From Leptospira montravelensis (GTDB lineage Bacteria; Spirochaetota; Leptospiria; Leptospirales; Leptospiraceae), in NCBI RefSeq assembly GCF_004770045.1, contig NZ_RQFO01000017.1:1-64000 (forward strand): 64,000 nt of DNA. The letters run 5' to 3'. Position 1 is the stretch's first letter. Every line of letters begins with the position of its first letter. The translations under genes and the position numbers were made by a program. Positions 33,915 through 41,234 of this stretch are shown here, in pieces. Under the pieces are notes generated by a model. It made no database searches. It worked only from the letters and a program-made list of their open reading frames with translations, and was not told the DNA's origin.

Positions 33915-35117
33915 TTATAGTAATGATTTGATTTGCCGAATACGATTTTGTTTGTCTGCCGAATCCCAAGCTGCATTGGAAAAGGATTCCACTTTATAAT
34001 ATTTTGTTTTATATTCATCCTTATAAGGAACAACAAGTTCACGGTCTGGTTCTGTTGTTTTTGCGGCTTGGATTTTTCTAAGTCCTTCTGCCCCTTGGTT
34101 AAACCATTCGGGATCAATCGGTAAATTCACCCGATGCCCACGAAAAGAAGTCGCCAAATAAGGACCATCTAAGTCTTTATCACGAAGTATCTTTCCAAAA
34201 AAAGTAAATTCTACTTCATTGGAACCAGAAACTAAATCACCGTCATACACAGCATAGGCGATGTATTCCCCATTTTTTTCATCCTTTAAATTTGCCTCTA
34301 AATGGTATTTCCCTTTTTTATAAACATTTACCACTGCACGAACAATAAGAGACCCGTCTTGTAATGAGTCAGAAAATACCCCGTTAAATTCTGCCGGGAT
34401 GGATGGACTAGAAAAGAAACTAGAAGTAAGTGTTGTTTTTAGATTCTCTGGGCCATAGGTAATTTCAGCAACAAGTGACATTTGTCCCCAATCAGCTTTT
34501 TGCGGTTTCCATGAGAAAGTAAAAATATTATCTCCCCTGGTTTGGTCTCCATCGGTTCCGCTATCATTGACAGAGGCACTGACAACTCCATACCTTTGTC
34601 CCTCCCATTCTTTAAAAACTTGGTGAGAATCAATGGATACCTTTACTCGGTTTCTTGCTTTGTCACGACATTCTAACGTTACATACATCATGTCTTTGTT
34701 ACCAATGACTGCCCAAGTTTTCGGTTGGAATAAACATACATAACCGGTTGGTTCGTTCGTTTTTGGATCAATAGAATAATCAGGTGAAGTTTCAATGATG
34801 AATGGGAAAGCCAGATCATGATTGAGAATGGACATAGGTCTTGAAAAAGGAGGGTATTCAGCCCATTCTAAATACTTTTCTAAAATATATTCTGGAGTGG
34901 CACCATCGTCAGGAACCCCACTGGATCCATCCGATCCACTTCCTGAACCGTCATCACCTTGCGTTGGATCAGAGTTACTAGCCATCCTTTCTTGTCTGGC
35001 TTTCTCTCTAGCATCTTGATCCGATCCAACATTATCCTTAAATAAAAAGAAGATAAGGCCAATCACGACCAATATAACAACTGCTAGATACACACCGTAT
35101 CTACGAATTAAATCCAT
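33915..35117 (-). CDS. Membrane-anchored hypothetical protein
   Basis: The 400-residue protein has one N-terminal membrane segment (YGVYLAVVILVVIGLIFFLF) followed by a charged and Ser/Gly/Asp-rich linker (DDGSGSGSDGSSGVPDDG) and a beta-rich periplasmic domain of about 300 residues. No enzyme motif is visible. It probably faces the periplasm. It lies directly upstream of the penicillin-acylase gene. The function is unknown; an adaptor or envelope scaffold is one possibility. Confidence 0.6.
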   Translation of the reverse strand: MDLIRRYGVYLAVVILVVIGLIFFLFKDNVGSDQDAREKARQERMASNSDPTQGDDGSGSGSDGSSGVPDDGATPEYILEKYLEWAEYPPFSRPMSILNHDLAFPFIIETSPDYSIDPKTNEPTGYVCLFQPKTWAVIGNKDMMYVTLECRDKARNRVKVSIDSHQVFKEWEGQRYGVVSASVNDSGTDGDQTRGDNIFTFSWKPQKADWGQMSLVAEITYGPENLKTTLTSSFFSSPSIPAEFNGVFSDSLQDGSLIVRAVVNVYKKGKYHLEANLKDEKNGEYIAYAVYDGDLVSGSNEVEFTFFGKILRDKDLDGPYLATSFRGHRVNLPIDPEWFNQGAEGLRKIQAAKTTEPDRELVVPYKDEYKTKYYKVESFSNAAWDSADKQNRIRQIKSLL

Positions 35118-35187
35118 ACGCTCCCATCCTTTTGTTTTATAAAACGGATAAGAGCCTTGTCGGTTTTAAAACTATGTAAAGTAAAAT

Positions 35188-35844
35188 TTAGATAGAAAGA
35201 AGACTCGCAACGGTTTCAGAAATCAGACTTTCTGTTGGAGTTGGCATCGATTTCCATTCTTCATAGTATCGGTACACTGATCGTGAATACTCTGGAATGC
35301 CTCCAAATCGTTTATAACCTCCAAGCCCTGCATTATAAGATAACAAAGCGGCATCCAAGGAATCAGTACGTTCCATTAAATAATTCAAATAAAGAACACC
35401 AATGTACAAATTAATTTCAGGATCATACAAATCCTTAGCAGAAGAAAAAGGAATTCCTTCTTTTTCAGCCAACCACTTGGCTGTTGCCGGCATTACTTGC
35501 ATGAGGCCCAGCGCTCCTTTATGTGACTTTGCTCTTTTGTGGAACTGCGATTCGGTCTGCACAAGGCCTACCAAAAATCCCAATTTGTCATAACGTTCCA
35601 TTTTGTTACCCACGGGAAACTTAAGGTTTAGCGCTGCATTTTCCATTGCAGAAACCAATTCTCGTCTTTCCTTAGAAGTAAGGTTTGGCCTATGTTTGGC
35701 AATGTAGACCTCCAATTTCCTTTTGGAAGACTCATTTCGAACAGAAAGACCTGCAGAACTGATCTTTCCATAGGATTCTGTTAAAAAAATAAGAAGGAGG
35801 AAGGTTGCTCCTAAAATTTGGGTGAGTGAGTTTCGTTTTCGCAT
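35188..35844 (-). CDS. Lytic transglycosylase, SLT domain
   Basis: This exported muramidase-like enzyme cleaves the glycan strand of peptidoglycan with release of 1,6-anhydro-MurNAc. The 218-residue protein has a signal peptide (ATFLLLIFLTESYGK). The SLT domain includes catalytic Glu in GLVQTESQFHKRAKS, the GALGLMQVMPATA motif, the N-P-like DLYDPEINLYIGVLYL and LLSYNAGLGGYKRF. It is a stand-alone SLT protein, smaller than Slt70. The gene is divergent from the histidine-kinase gene across 85 bases carrying two related repeat motifs. Confidence 0.88.
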   Translation of the reverse strand: MRKRNSLTQILGATFLLLIFLTESYGKISSAGLSVRNESSKRKLEVYIAKHRPNLTSKERRELVSAMENAALNLKFPVGNKMERYDKLGFLVGLVQTESQFHKRAKSHKGALGLMQVMPATAKWLAEKEGIPFSSAKDLYDPEINLYIGVLYLNYLMERTDSLDAALLSYNAGLGGYKRFGGIPEYSRSVYRYYEEWKSMPTPTESLISETVASLLSI

Positions 35845-35869
35845 GGGGTCCTCTTTTTCAGACTTTCAT

Positions 35870-35942
35870 TTGTGCATCGCACAATAAGTCCATCATTTTC
35901 GAGCGCTCCCCGCTGGCAAGGGCAAAATTGTGCACCGCACTA
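35870..35942. promoter_or_regulatory. Two related dyad motifs in divergent promoter
   Basis: TTGTGC-ATC-GCACAA (35870-35884) is a perfect dyad. A second, imperfect copy TTGTGC-ACC-GCACTA lies at 35928-35942. The centres are 58 bases apart. They lie between the divergent transglycosylase and histidine-kinase genes, with the second covering the kinase start codon. A shared operator is plausible; no known regulator is identified. Confidence 0.5.
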
Positions 35943-38389
35943 TGGTATTTCTCCTGGGAAAACGAAATGCTTGCCGAAAGCGAAATACCAGGGTTTTCTG
36001 GATTGGCTTGGCTCCCTTACTGAATCTATACAGCTTCTTTTATTTTGGGCTCTGTTTGGTGAGTGGGATTGCCTTTGTCTACTTTATGTCTCGAAAGGAG
36101 GATTTAACTCCCACTTTCCGAGGCCTTCTCATCCCTCTGTTTTGTCTTTTTTTCTGGTCGGTGGCTTGGTCGATTTGTAATTCTTTTGTCGCACCTTGGA
36201 CCGCATATGTTTTCGTTTTTTTGAAAAATCCCGTCATTTTGATTTTGGGTGTCGCTTCCTCCCATTTGGCGTTTGGATTTCAGGAAAATAGTTTTCCACG
36301 TTGGAAACAATGGAGCCTTCATATCCACAGCACACTTGCCCTCCTTGCGATTCTTTCCAACGGAATCGGTTTTTTTTTCCGTGAAGTTCATTTTGATCCT
36401 AAAATGGAATTCTATGTTCCAGACCAACATTCTTCTTCTCCGATGGTCCAACTATCCATCCTTTCTATCGCAGGTACTATGTGTTTGGTTCTTGGAAATA
36501 CAATCGCCGTGCTTTTCGCTAAATATTTAAAGTTTCAAGGATTACAAAAAAGAAACACAGGTGGATTTCTTTTAGCGATCTTAGGAATTCTTTCTTTGGC
36601 TTTTGCTGACATCCTTGTGGATCTAAATTATTTCAGTAAACCAACCTTTCTTTTTTTACTCACTAACCTAACAATCATTATCATGACGATTCTTGTTTTA
36701 GTTTCACTGAACCAAGAAACAATTCCTTCCACGGTTGGATTTAAAATCATGACTTTCAACTTAACCGTATTATATTTGATTCTCTCCATTGTTGCTAATT
36801 TTTTATTCAACAGGTTTCGTGTTGATTTCCAAAATGAAATGAGTCGAGAAAAACATAGCATTAAAACACAACTGGAACTTGGTTCAACTTATCCTTTTGT
36901 TTATCTTTCTGAACTTGTCATAGACTTACAGAATCAAAATTTCCGAATCAATAAAGCAAACCTTACAAAAGAAAATATAGTAGATATCCAAAGGATTCCT
37001 AATTCATTTGAATCATTCCATCTACATTCATTTTCTAATGACCCTAGTGGAATTTATTGGACTTCCGATTTTTATGCAAAAAACCACCACTTTTTAATAG
37101 CAATCCCCTATATTGAATACAGAAACATGGTTCACCAAACTGTTGTTTGGCTAATCATCACACTCTTGTTTTCCCTATTTACTATCTTTATGTTATATCC
37201 CGTACTACATAAAACAAGTATTGTTTACCCGTTAACCAGATTACTGGCAGGGATTAGAAAAATGCATTCGGGTGATTTGTTTGTTACAGTCAAAGTATCA
37301 AGCAGAGATGAGATTGGTGAGTTATCTAATAGTTTTAACGAAATGATTTCCATTGTTAGGGACGCAAGGCTTCAATTAGAACAAAAAATCAAAGAGCGCA
37401 CAGAATCTTTAAACCAAACCATCTTAGAACTAAGAGAAACCCAAGAACAACTTTTACATGCAGAACGAATGTCCACTTTGGGTAAAATTGCAGCTAGTGT
37501 GGCACATGAAATCAATAACCCACTAGCAGCTATTAAAGGTAGCATTCAATTCATAAAAGATGGACAATCAAATGTATTTGGATCTGAAAAAACTGATATG
37601 GTTATTTTAGCAGAACAATTTTTGGAAGAGTTCAAAACCCAAAAGAGATCTGAAGTCACATCCAGGTTCAAAAGAAAAAAAGAACTCATTGCTTATTTTA
37701 AATCCAAAATGATTTCCGATCCTATCTCCTTGGCAGATACCTGTTTCGATTTTAAAATTGAAACCATTCCCGAGGAATACCAAAAGTTATTCGATACAGA
37801 AGAAGGAAGAAATACCTTCCAATCCAAACTCAATGAATTTGTCATTGGGTTTCATTTAGGGATTATTGAAACGGCAGTGGAACGAGCCTCAAAGATTGTT
37901 TTTGCACTCAAACACCATTCCTACGCCGGTCCCAGGGAATCTCAAAAACACCTTTCGCTCAAAGAAGGAATCGATTCCGTTCTTTCCATGTACTCGACCA
38001 GTTGGAAACAGAATATCGAGATTGATTGGAAAATCAGTGGAGATCCCGTCATCCTTGGTCATGCAGATGAACTTGTTCAAGTTTGGACTAATCTCATCTA
38101 CAATGCCATCCAAGCTTGCCCCAAAGAAGGAGGCAAAATCCAAATTTTCCTTAAAGAGGAGGAAACAGAGGCACTTGTCACCATTGAAGACAATGGAAAA
38201 GGAATCTCTGAAGACATCCTTCCCCGAATCTTTGAGCCATTTTTTACCACGAAAGAACTAGGGATGGGGACGGGGCTTGGGCTTTCCATCGTCCAAAAAA
38301 TAATCCAGAACCACAATGGAAACATCCAAGTGGAAAGCAGACCGGGTAAAACCCTCTTCACCATCCGCATTCCCCTAGCAAAATCCTAG
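35930..38389 (+). CDS. Membrane sensor histidine kinase with DHp insertion
   Basis: The 819-residue kinase is read from GTG 35930, which has AAGGG seven bases upstream. About eight membrane segments are followed by a periplasmic sensor loop of about 110 residues, one more membrane segment (TVVWLIITLLFSLFTIFML), HAMP-like sequence (YPLTRLLAGIRKMHSGDL), a coiled coil and the H-box VAHEINNPLAAI with phospho-acceptor His526. About 110 unusual residues separate this helix from the second DHp helix (ETAVERASKIVFALKHHS). The ATPase part has the N box (WTNLIYNAIQACP), G1 DNGKGI, F box FEPFFTT and G2 GTGLGLS. No response regulator is adjacent. Confidence 0.88.
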   Translation: MHRTMVFLLGKRNACRKRNTRVFWIGLAPLLNLYSFFYFGLCLVSGIAFVYFMSRKEDLTPTFRGLLIPLFCLFFWSVAWSICNSFVAPWTAYVFVFLKNPVILILGVASSHLAFGFQENSFPRWKQWSLHIHSTLALLAILSNGIGFFFREVHFDPKMEFYVPDQHSSSPMVQLSILSIAGTMCLVLGNTIAVLFAKYLKFQGLQKRNTGGFLLAILGILSLAFADILVDLNYFSKPTFLFLLTNLTIIIMTILVLVSLNQETIPSTVGFKIMTFNLTVLYLILSIVANFLFNRFRVDFQNEMSREKHSIKTQLELGSTYPFVYLSELVIDLQNQNFRINKANLTKENIVDIQRIPNSFESFHLHSFSNDPSGIYWTSDFYAKNHHFLIAIPYIEYRNMVHQTVVWLIITLLFSLFTIFMLYPVLHKTSIVYPLTRLLAGIRKMHSGDLFVTVKVSSRDEIGELSNSFNEMISIVRDARLQLEQKIKERTESLNQTILELRETQEQLLHAERMSTLGKIAASVAHEINNPLAAIKGSIQFIKDGQSNVFGSEKTDMVILAEQFLEEFKTQKRSEVTSRFKRKKELIAYFKSKMISDPISLADTCFDFKIETIPEEYQKLFDTEEGRNTFQSKLNEFVIGFHLGIIETAVERASKIVFALKHHSYAGPRESQKHLSLKEGIDSVLSMYSTSWKQNIEIDWKISGDPVILGHADELVQVWTNLIYNAIQACPKEGGKIQIFLKEEETEALVTIEDNGKGISEDILPRIFEPFFTTKELGMGTGLGLSIVQKIIQNHNGNIQVESRPGKTLFTIRIPLAKS

Positions 38390-38404
38390 GAACCTGTCCT
38401 AAAG

Positions 38405-38427
38405 ATTGTCAGAGAAACCCTGACAAT
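38405..38427. repeat. Inverted repeat before the first hydrolase gene
   Basis: ATTGTCAG and CTGACAAT form perfect 8-base arms around 7 bases. It lies after the histidine-kinase stop, without a T run, and about 110 bases before the first secreted hydrolase. It could be a weak terminator or an operator; a TTGTCA/TATAAA promoter-like pair follows at 38473-38499. Confidence 0.4.
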
Positions 38428-38535
38428 GGCAAATTTATGTTAAAATTTTGTCTAAATTTGTAAAAAAATTTCTTGTCAATCTTTTGCCAAACTTATAAAA
38501 CAAGGAGAACATACCTTCAGAAACAGGAAAACAAA

Positions 38536-39342
38536 ATGCGAACTCTACTAGCAACCATAACGGCAGTCCTTTTAGCAGGATCCCTTAGCGCTCAAACCTA
38601 CACAGTCTTCATACATGGAAAATCAGACAAAAACCATAATGGTGTCGGAACTACCGACGTAAACAGCTACTGGGGTTCCTCTGTTAATTCGGTAGGTGGA
38701 ACGAGAATTTTTATCGGTTACGATGGAACTAGTGACCCGAGATCTTACGGATCTTCTCGTGCACAGACCAATATCGCTACAGGACTCACAAACTATTGCA
38801 AAGGATCTAACTCATGTAAAATCGTTTGCCACTCCGCTGGTTGTTATGCGATCGAGTATTGGTTGTCAAACTTAGGTTCAACCGCATCAGCAAAAGGATT
38901 CAATCTCACAAAAGTAACGGCACTGGCAGCGGCTTCTGGTGGATCGGAACTTGCGAACGCTCTGAATGGAATTACTTTTGGGTTTGGTGGGAACGCAATG
39001 GACAAATCTCTCATTGTTACCACAGCTCGTGGTGCCTTCAATCACAACAACACTGCTGGTGTTGCCGTAAACCACGTTCCTGGTTACAAAGGTATGATAG
39101 GTGCATCCCTCATTCTTCCTGGAGAAGATGACTACGCTGTAGCTTACCACTCTTCTTGTGGATACAACAGAACTGGTGGATTAAATAAATGCCAATCTTC
39201 GCTCACTCAGTATGAAGGTCTTTGGCCATTTGGATCCAATAAAACATACAACCAATACAGTGGACACTACCGTGCTCCTTCTGTTTCTTCTACAGGGCTT
39301 TATCTCGACCACGGTCAAATCAAAACCGAAGGTTGGAGATAA
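38536..39342 (+). CDS. Secreted alpha/beta-hydrolase-like protein, tandem copy 1
   Basis: The 268-residue protein is read from ATG 38536, with AGGA upstream and a signal peptide (MRTLLATITAVLLAGSLSAQ). The mature sequence starts TYTVFIHGKSD, an oxyanion-hole-like HG. The nucleophile candidate is Ser100 in VCHSAGCYA, a variant of GxSxG in which the first Gly is Cys. Acid candidates lie in LPGEDDYAVAYH, and the catalytic-His candidate in the C-terminal YLDHGQIKTEG. Four cysteines around the nucleophile (NYCKGSNSCKIVCHSAGC) suggest disulfides and extracellular action. It is the first of three nearly identical neighbours. Substrate and family name are unknown. Confidence 0.75.
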   Translation: MRTLLATITAVLLAGSLSAQTYTVFIHGKSDKNHNGVGTTDVNSYWGSSVNSVGGTRIFIGYDGTSDPRSYGSSRAQTNIATGLTNYCKGSNSCKIVCHSAGCYAIEYWLSNLGSTASAKGFNLTKVTALAAASGGSELANALNGITFGFGGNAMDKSLIVTTARGAFNHNNTAGVAVNHVPGYKGMIGASLILPGEDDYAVAYHSSCGYNRTGGLNKCQSSLTQYEGLWPFGSNKTYNQYSGHYRAPSVSSTGLYLDHGQIKTEGWR

Positions 39343-39383
39343 GTTAATCGGTATCATTTAAAGAAAGGAAAAGGAAAAAAGAG

Positions 39384-40190
39384 ATGCGTAGCTCAATCAC
39401 AACAATACTTGCGATGCTGTTTGCAGGATCGCTCAGTGCACAAACTTACACTGTGTTCATTCACGGTAAGTCAGACAAAAACCACAACGGTGTGGGAACA
39501 ACAGATGTAAACGGATACTGGGGATCTTCCACTAGCTCCGTATCTGGATCTAAAATTTTCATCGGTTACGATGGAACTTCTGATCCTAGAACTTACGGAT
39601 CTTCTCGTGCACAAACAAACATTGCCACAGGACTTACAAACTATTGCAAAGGGTCTAACTCTTGTAAAATCGTTTGTCACTCTGCTGGATGTTATGCAAT
39701 CGAGTATTGGTTGTCTAACCTTGGTTCTACGGCATCCTCCAAAGGATTCAACCTTACAAAAGTAACAGCACTTGCTGCGGCTTCTGGTGGATCGGAACTT
39801 GCTTCTGCACTCAACGGAATTACTTTCGGATTTGGTGGAAACGCGATGGACAAATCTCTTATCGTAGGAACTGCACGTGGTGCCTTTAATCACAACAACA
39901 CTGCTGGTGTTGCGGTAAACCACGTTCCTGGTTACAAAGGGATGTTTGGTGCGTCTGCGATCCTCCCAGGTGAGGATGACTATGCGGTGGCATACCACTC
40001 TTCTTGCGGTTACAATAAAGCAGGTGGACTTAACAAATGCCAATCTTCTCTCACACAAAGTGAAGGAATCTGGCCTTTTAATTCCAACGTAACTTACACA
40101 CAATACAGCGGACACTACCGTGCTCCTTCTGTAACTGCGACTGGACTTTACCTAGACCATAGCGAAATCAAATCAGAAGGATATCGGTAA
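39384..40190 (+). CDS. Secreted alpha/beta-hydrolase-like protein, tandem copy 2
   Basis: The 268-residue second paralogue has its own signal peptide (MRSSITTILAMLFAGSLSAQ) and the same key residues: FIHGKSD, Ser100 in CHSAGC, LPGEDDYAVAYH and the C-terminal YLDHSEIKSEG. It differs from copy 1 mainly in short stretches near residues 45-55 and 225-255. It starts 41 bases after copy 1 with GGAAAAG upstream, so both are on one transcript, which ends in a strong terminator. At DNA level its first 200 bases resemble copy 3 more than copy 1, a sign of recent duplication or gene conversion. Confidence 0.75.
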   Translation: MRSSITTILAMLFAGSLSAQTYTVFIHGKSDKNHNGVGTTDVNGYWGSSTSSVSGSKIFIGYDGTSDPRTYGSSRAQTNIATGLTNYCKGSNSCKIVCHSAGCYAIEYWLSNLGSTASSKGFNLTKVTALAAASGGSELASALNGITFGFGGNAMDKSLIVGTARGAFNHNNTAGVAVNHVPGYKGMFGASAILPGEDDYAVAYHSSCGYNKAGGLNKCQSSLTQSEGIWPFNSNVTYTQYSGHYRAPSVTATGLYLDHSEIKSEGYR

Positions 40191-40234
40191 ATCGCCGAAA
40201 CTCCCACTTTTTTCTGAATCAAGAGAAAAGGATA

Positions 40235-40262
40235 GGTCAGCCAAACGGCTGGCCTTTTTTTT
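40235..40262 (+). terminator. Terminator after hydrolase copy 2
   Basis: GGTCAGCC, loop AAAC and GGCTGGCC (one G-T pair) are followed by eight T residues. It separates copies 1-2 from copy 3. Confidence 0.88.
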
Positions 40263-40280
40263 GCCCTAATCATATATAAA

Positions 40281-40309
40281 TTGACATATTTGACTTATTT
40301 ATGTAATTT
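40281..40309 (+). promoter_or_regulatory. Candidate promoter of hydrolase copy 3
   Basis: TTGACA at 40281-40286 is a perfect -35 hexamer. A weaker TAATTT lies 17 bases further at 40304-40309. Copy 3 follows a terminator, so its own promoter is needed here. Confidence 0.5.
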
Positions 40310-40345
40310 GTGTCGTAATATAGAAAATCAGGAAAGGGAAAAAAA

Positions 40346-41128
40346 ATGCGAAGAACCATAACAACTGTACTTGTGATGCTGTTTGCAGGATCGCTCAGTG
40401 CACAAACATACACCGTGTTCATTCACGGTAAGTCAGACAAAAACCACAACGGTGTGGGGACAACAGACGTAAATTCGTATTGGGGAACCTCTGCGAATAC
40501 GGTTTCTGGATCAAAAATTTTCATCGGCTATGATGGAACCTCTGATCCTAGAACTTACGGATCTGCACGCGCACAAACAAACATTGCCACTGGACTCACA
40601 AACTATTGCAAAGGGTCTAACTCTTGTAAAATCGTTTGTCACTCTGCTGGATGTTATGCGATTGAATTTTGGTTGTCAAACCTAGGTTCAACCGCATCTG
40701 CCAAAGGATTTAACCTCACAAAAGTAACAGCCCTTGCTGCGGCTTCTGGTGGGTCAGAACTTGCTTCTGCCCTCAATGGAATAACGTTTGGGTTTGCAGG
40801 AAATGCGATGGACAAATCTCTTATCGTATCCACTGCTCGTGGGGCTTTCAATCACAACAACACAGGTGGAATTCAGATCAACCATGTGCCTGGTTATAAA
40901 GGTGCATTTGGAGCTTCTGCCATCCTACCGGGAGAAGATGATTATGCTGTGGCATACCACTCTTCTTGCGGATACAACCGTGCTGGTGGACTTGATAAAT
41001 GCCAATCTTCTATTGTGAGTGGTAGCACTACTTACACACAATACACTGGTCATTTAAGAGCTCCCTCTTTAACAGCAACAGGATTGTATAAGAACCATAG
41101 TGAAATTAAAAACGAGGGAACTCGTTAA
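40346..41128 (+). CDS. Secreted alpha/beta-hydrolase-like protein, tandem copy 3
   Basis: The 260-residue third paralogue has a signal peptide MRRTITTVLVMLFAGSLSAQ. It keeps FIHGKSD, Ser100 in CHSAGC, LPGEDDYAVAYH and a C-terminal His (KNHSEIKNEG). It is shorter because the segment before the last 30 residues, which reads EGLWPFGS or EGIWPFNS in the others, is replaced by VSGSTTYTQ. It has an independent promoter candidate and RBS AGGAAAGGG, and is followed by two hairpins. Independent regulation from copies 1-2 is therefore likely. Confidence 0.75.
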   Translation: MRRTITTVLVMLFAGSLSAQTYTVFIHGKSDKNHNGVGTTDVNSYWGTSANTVSGSKIFIGYDGTSDPRTYGSARAQTNIATGLTNYCKGSNSCKIVCHSAGCYAIEFWLSNLGSTASAKGFNLTKVTALAAASGGSELASALNGITFGFAGNAMDKSLIVSTARGAFNHNNTGGIQINHVPGYKGAFGASAILPGEDDYAVAYHSSCGYNRAGGLDKCQSSIVSGSTTYTQYTGHLRAPSLTATGLYKNHSEIKNEGTR

Positions 41129-41144
41129 TTAGTTTGTCAAAAAA

Positions 41145-41206
41145 AAACTTTAGGTATCGAACCTAAAGTTTTGTCTTAAAGGCTGAAAGTAATTTCAGCC
41201 TTTTTT
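41145..41206. terminator. Two terminator hairpins after hydrolase copy 3
   Basis: AAACTTTAGGT with ACCTAAAGTTT (41145-41171) and AAAGGCTGAAA with TTTCAGCCTTT (41178-41203) are two perfect stems, each followed by T residues on the plus strand. The second also has an A run before it, so it can stop the minus-strand RND operon. Confidence 0.88.
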
Positions 41207-41234
41207 GTTTTCATTAAGTGATTCACTTAATTCC

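Noticed and set aside
39471..40115. Long open frame of over 200 codons on the minus strand opposite hydrolase copy 2
   Set aside because: It lies fully antisense to a strongly supported exported protein, has a basic, cysteine-rich composition typical of a shadow frame, and similar frames occur opposite the other two copies.
41214..41230. Palindrome TTAAGTGA-T-TCACTTAA near the RND stop codon
   Set aside because: It is a perfect 17-base dyad, but lies downstream of the gene between terminators and its coding end, where an operator would have no promoter to act on. Kept only as a curiosity.
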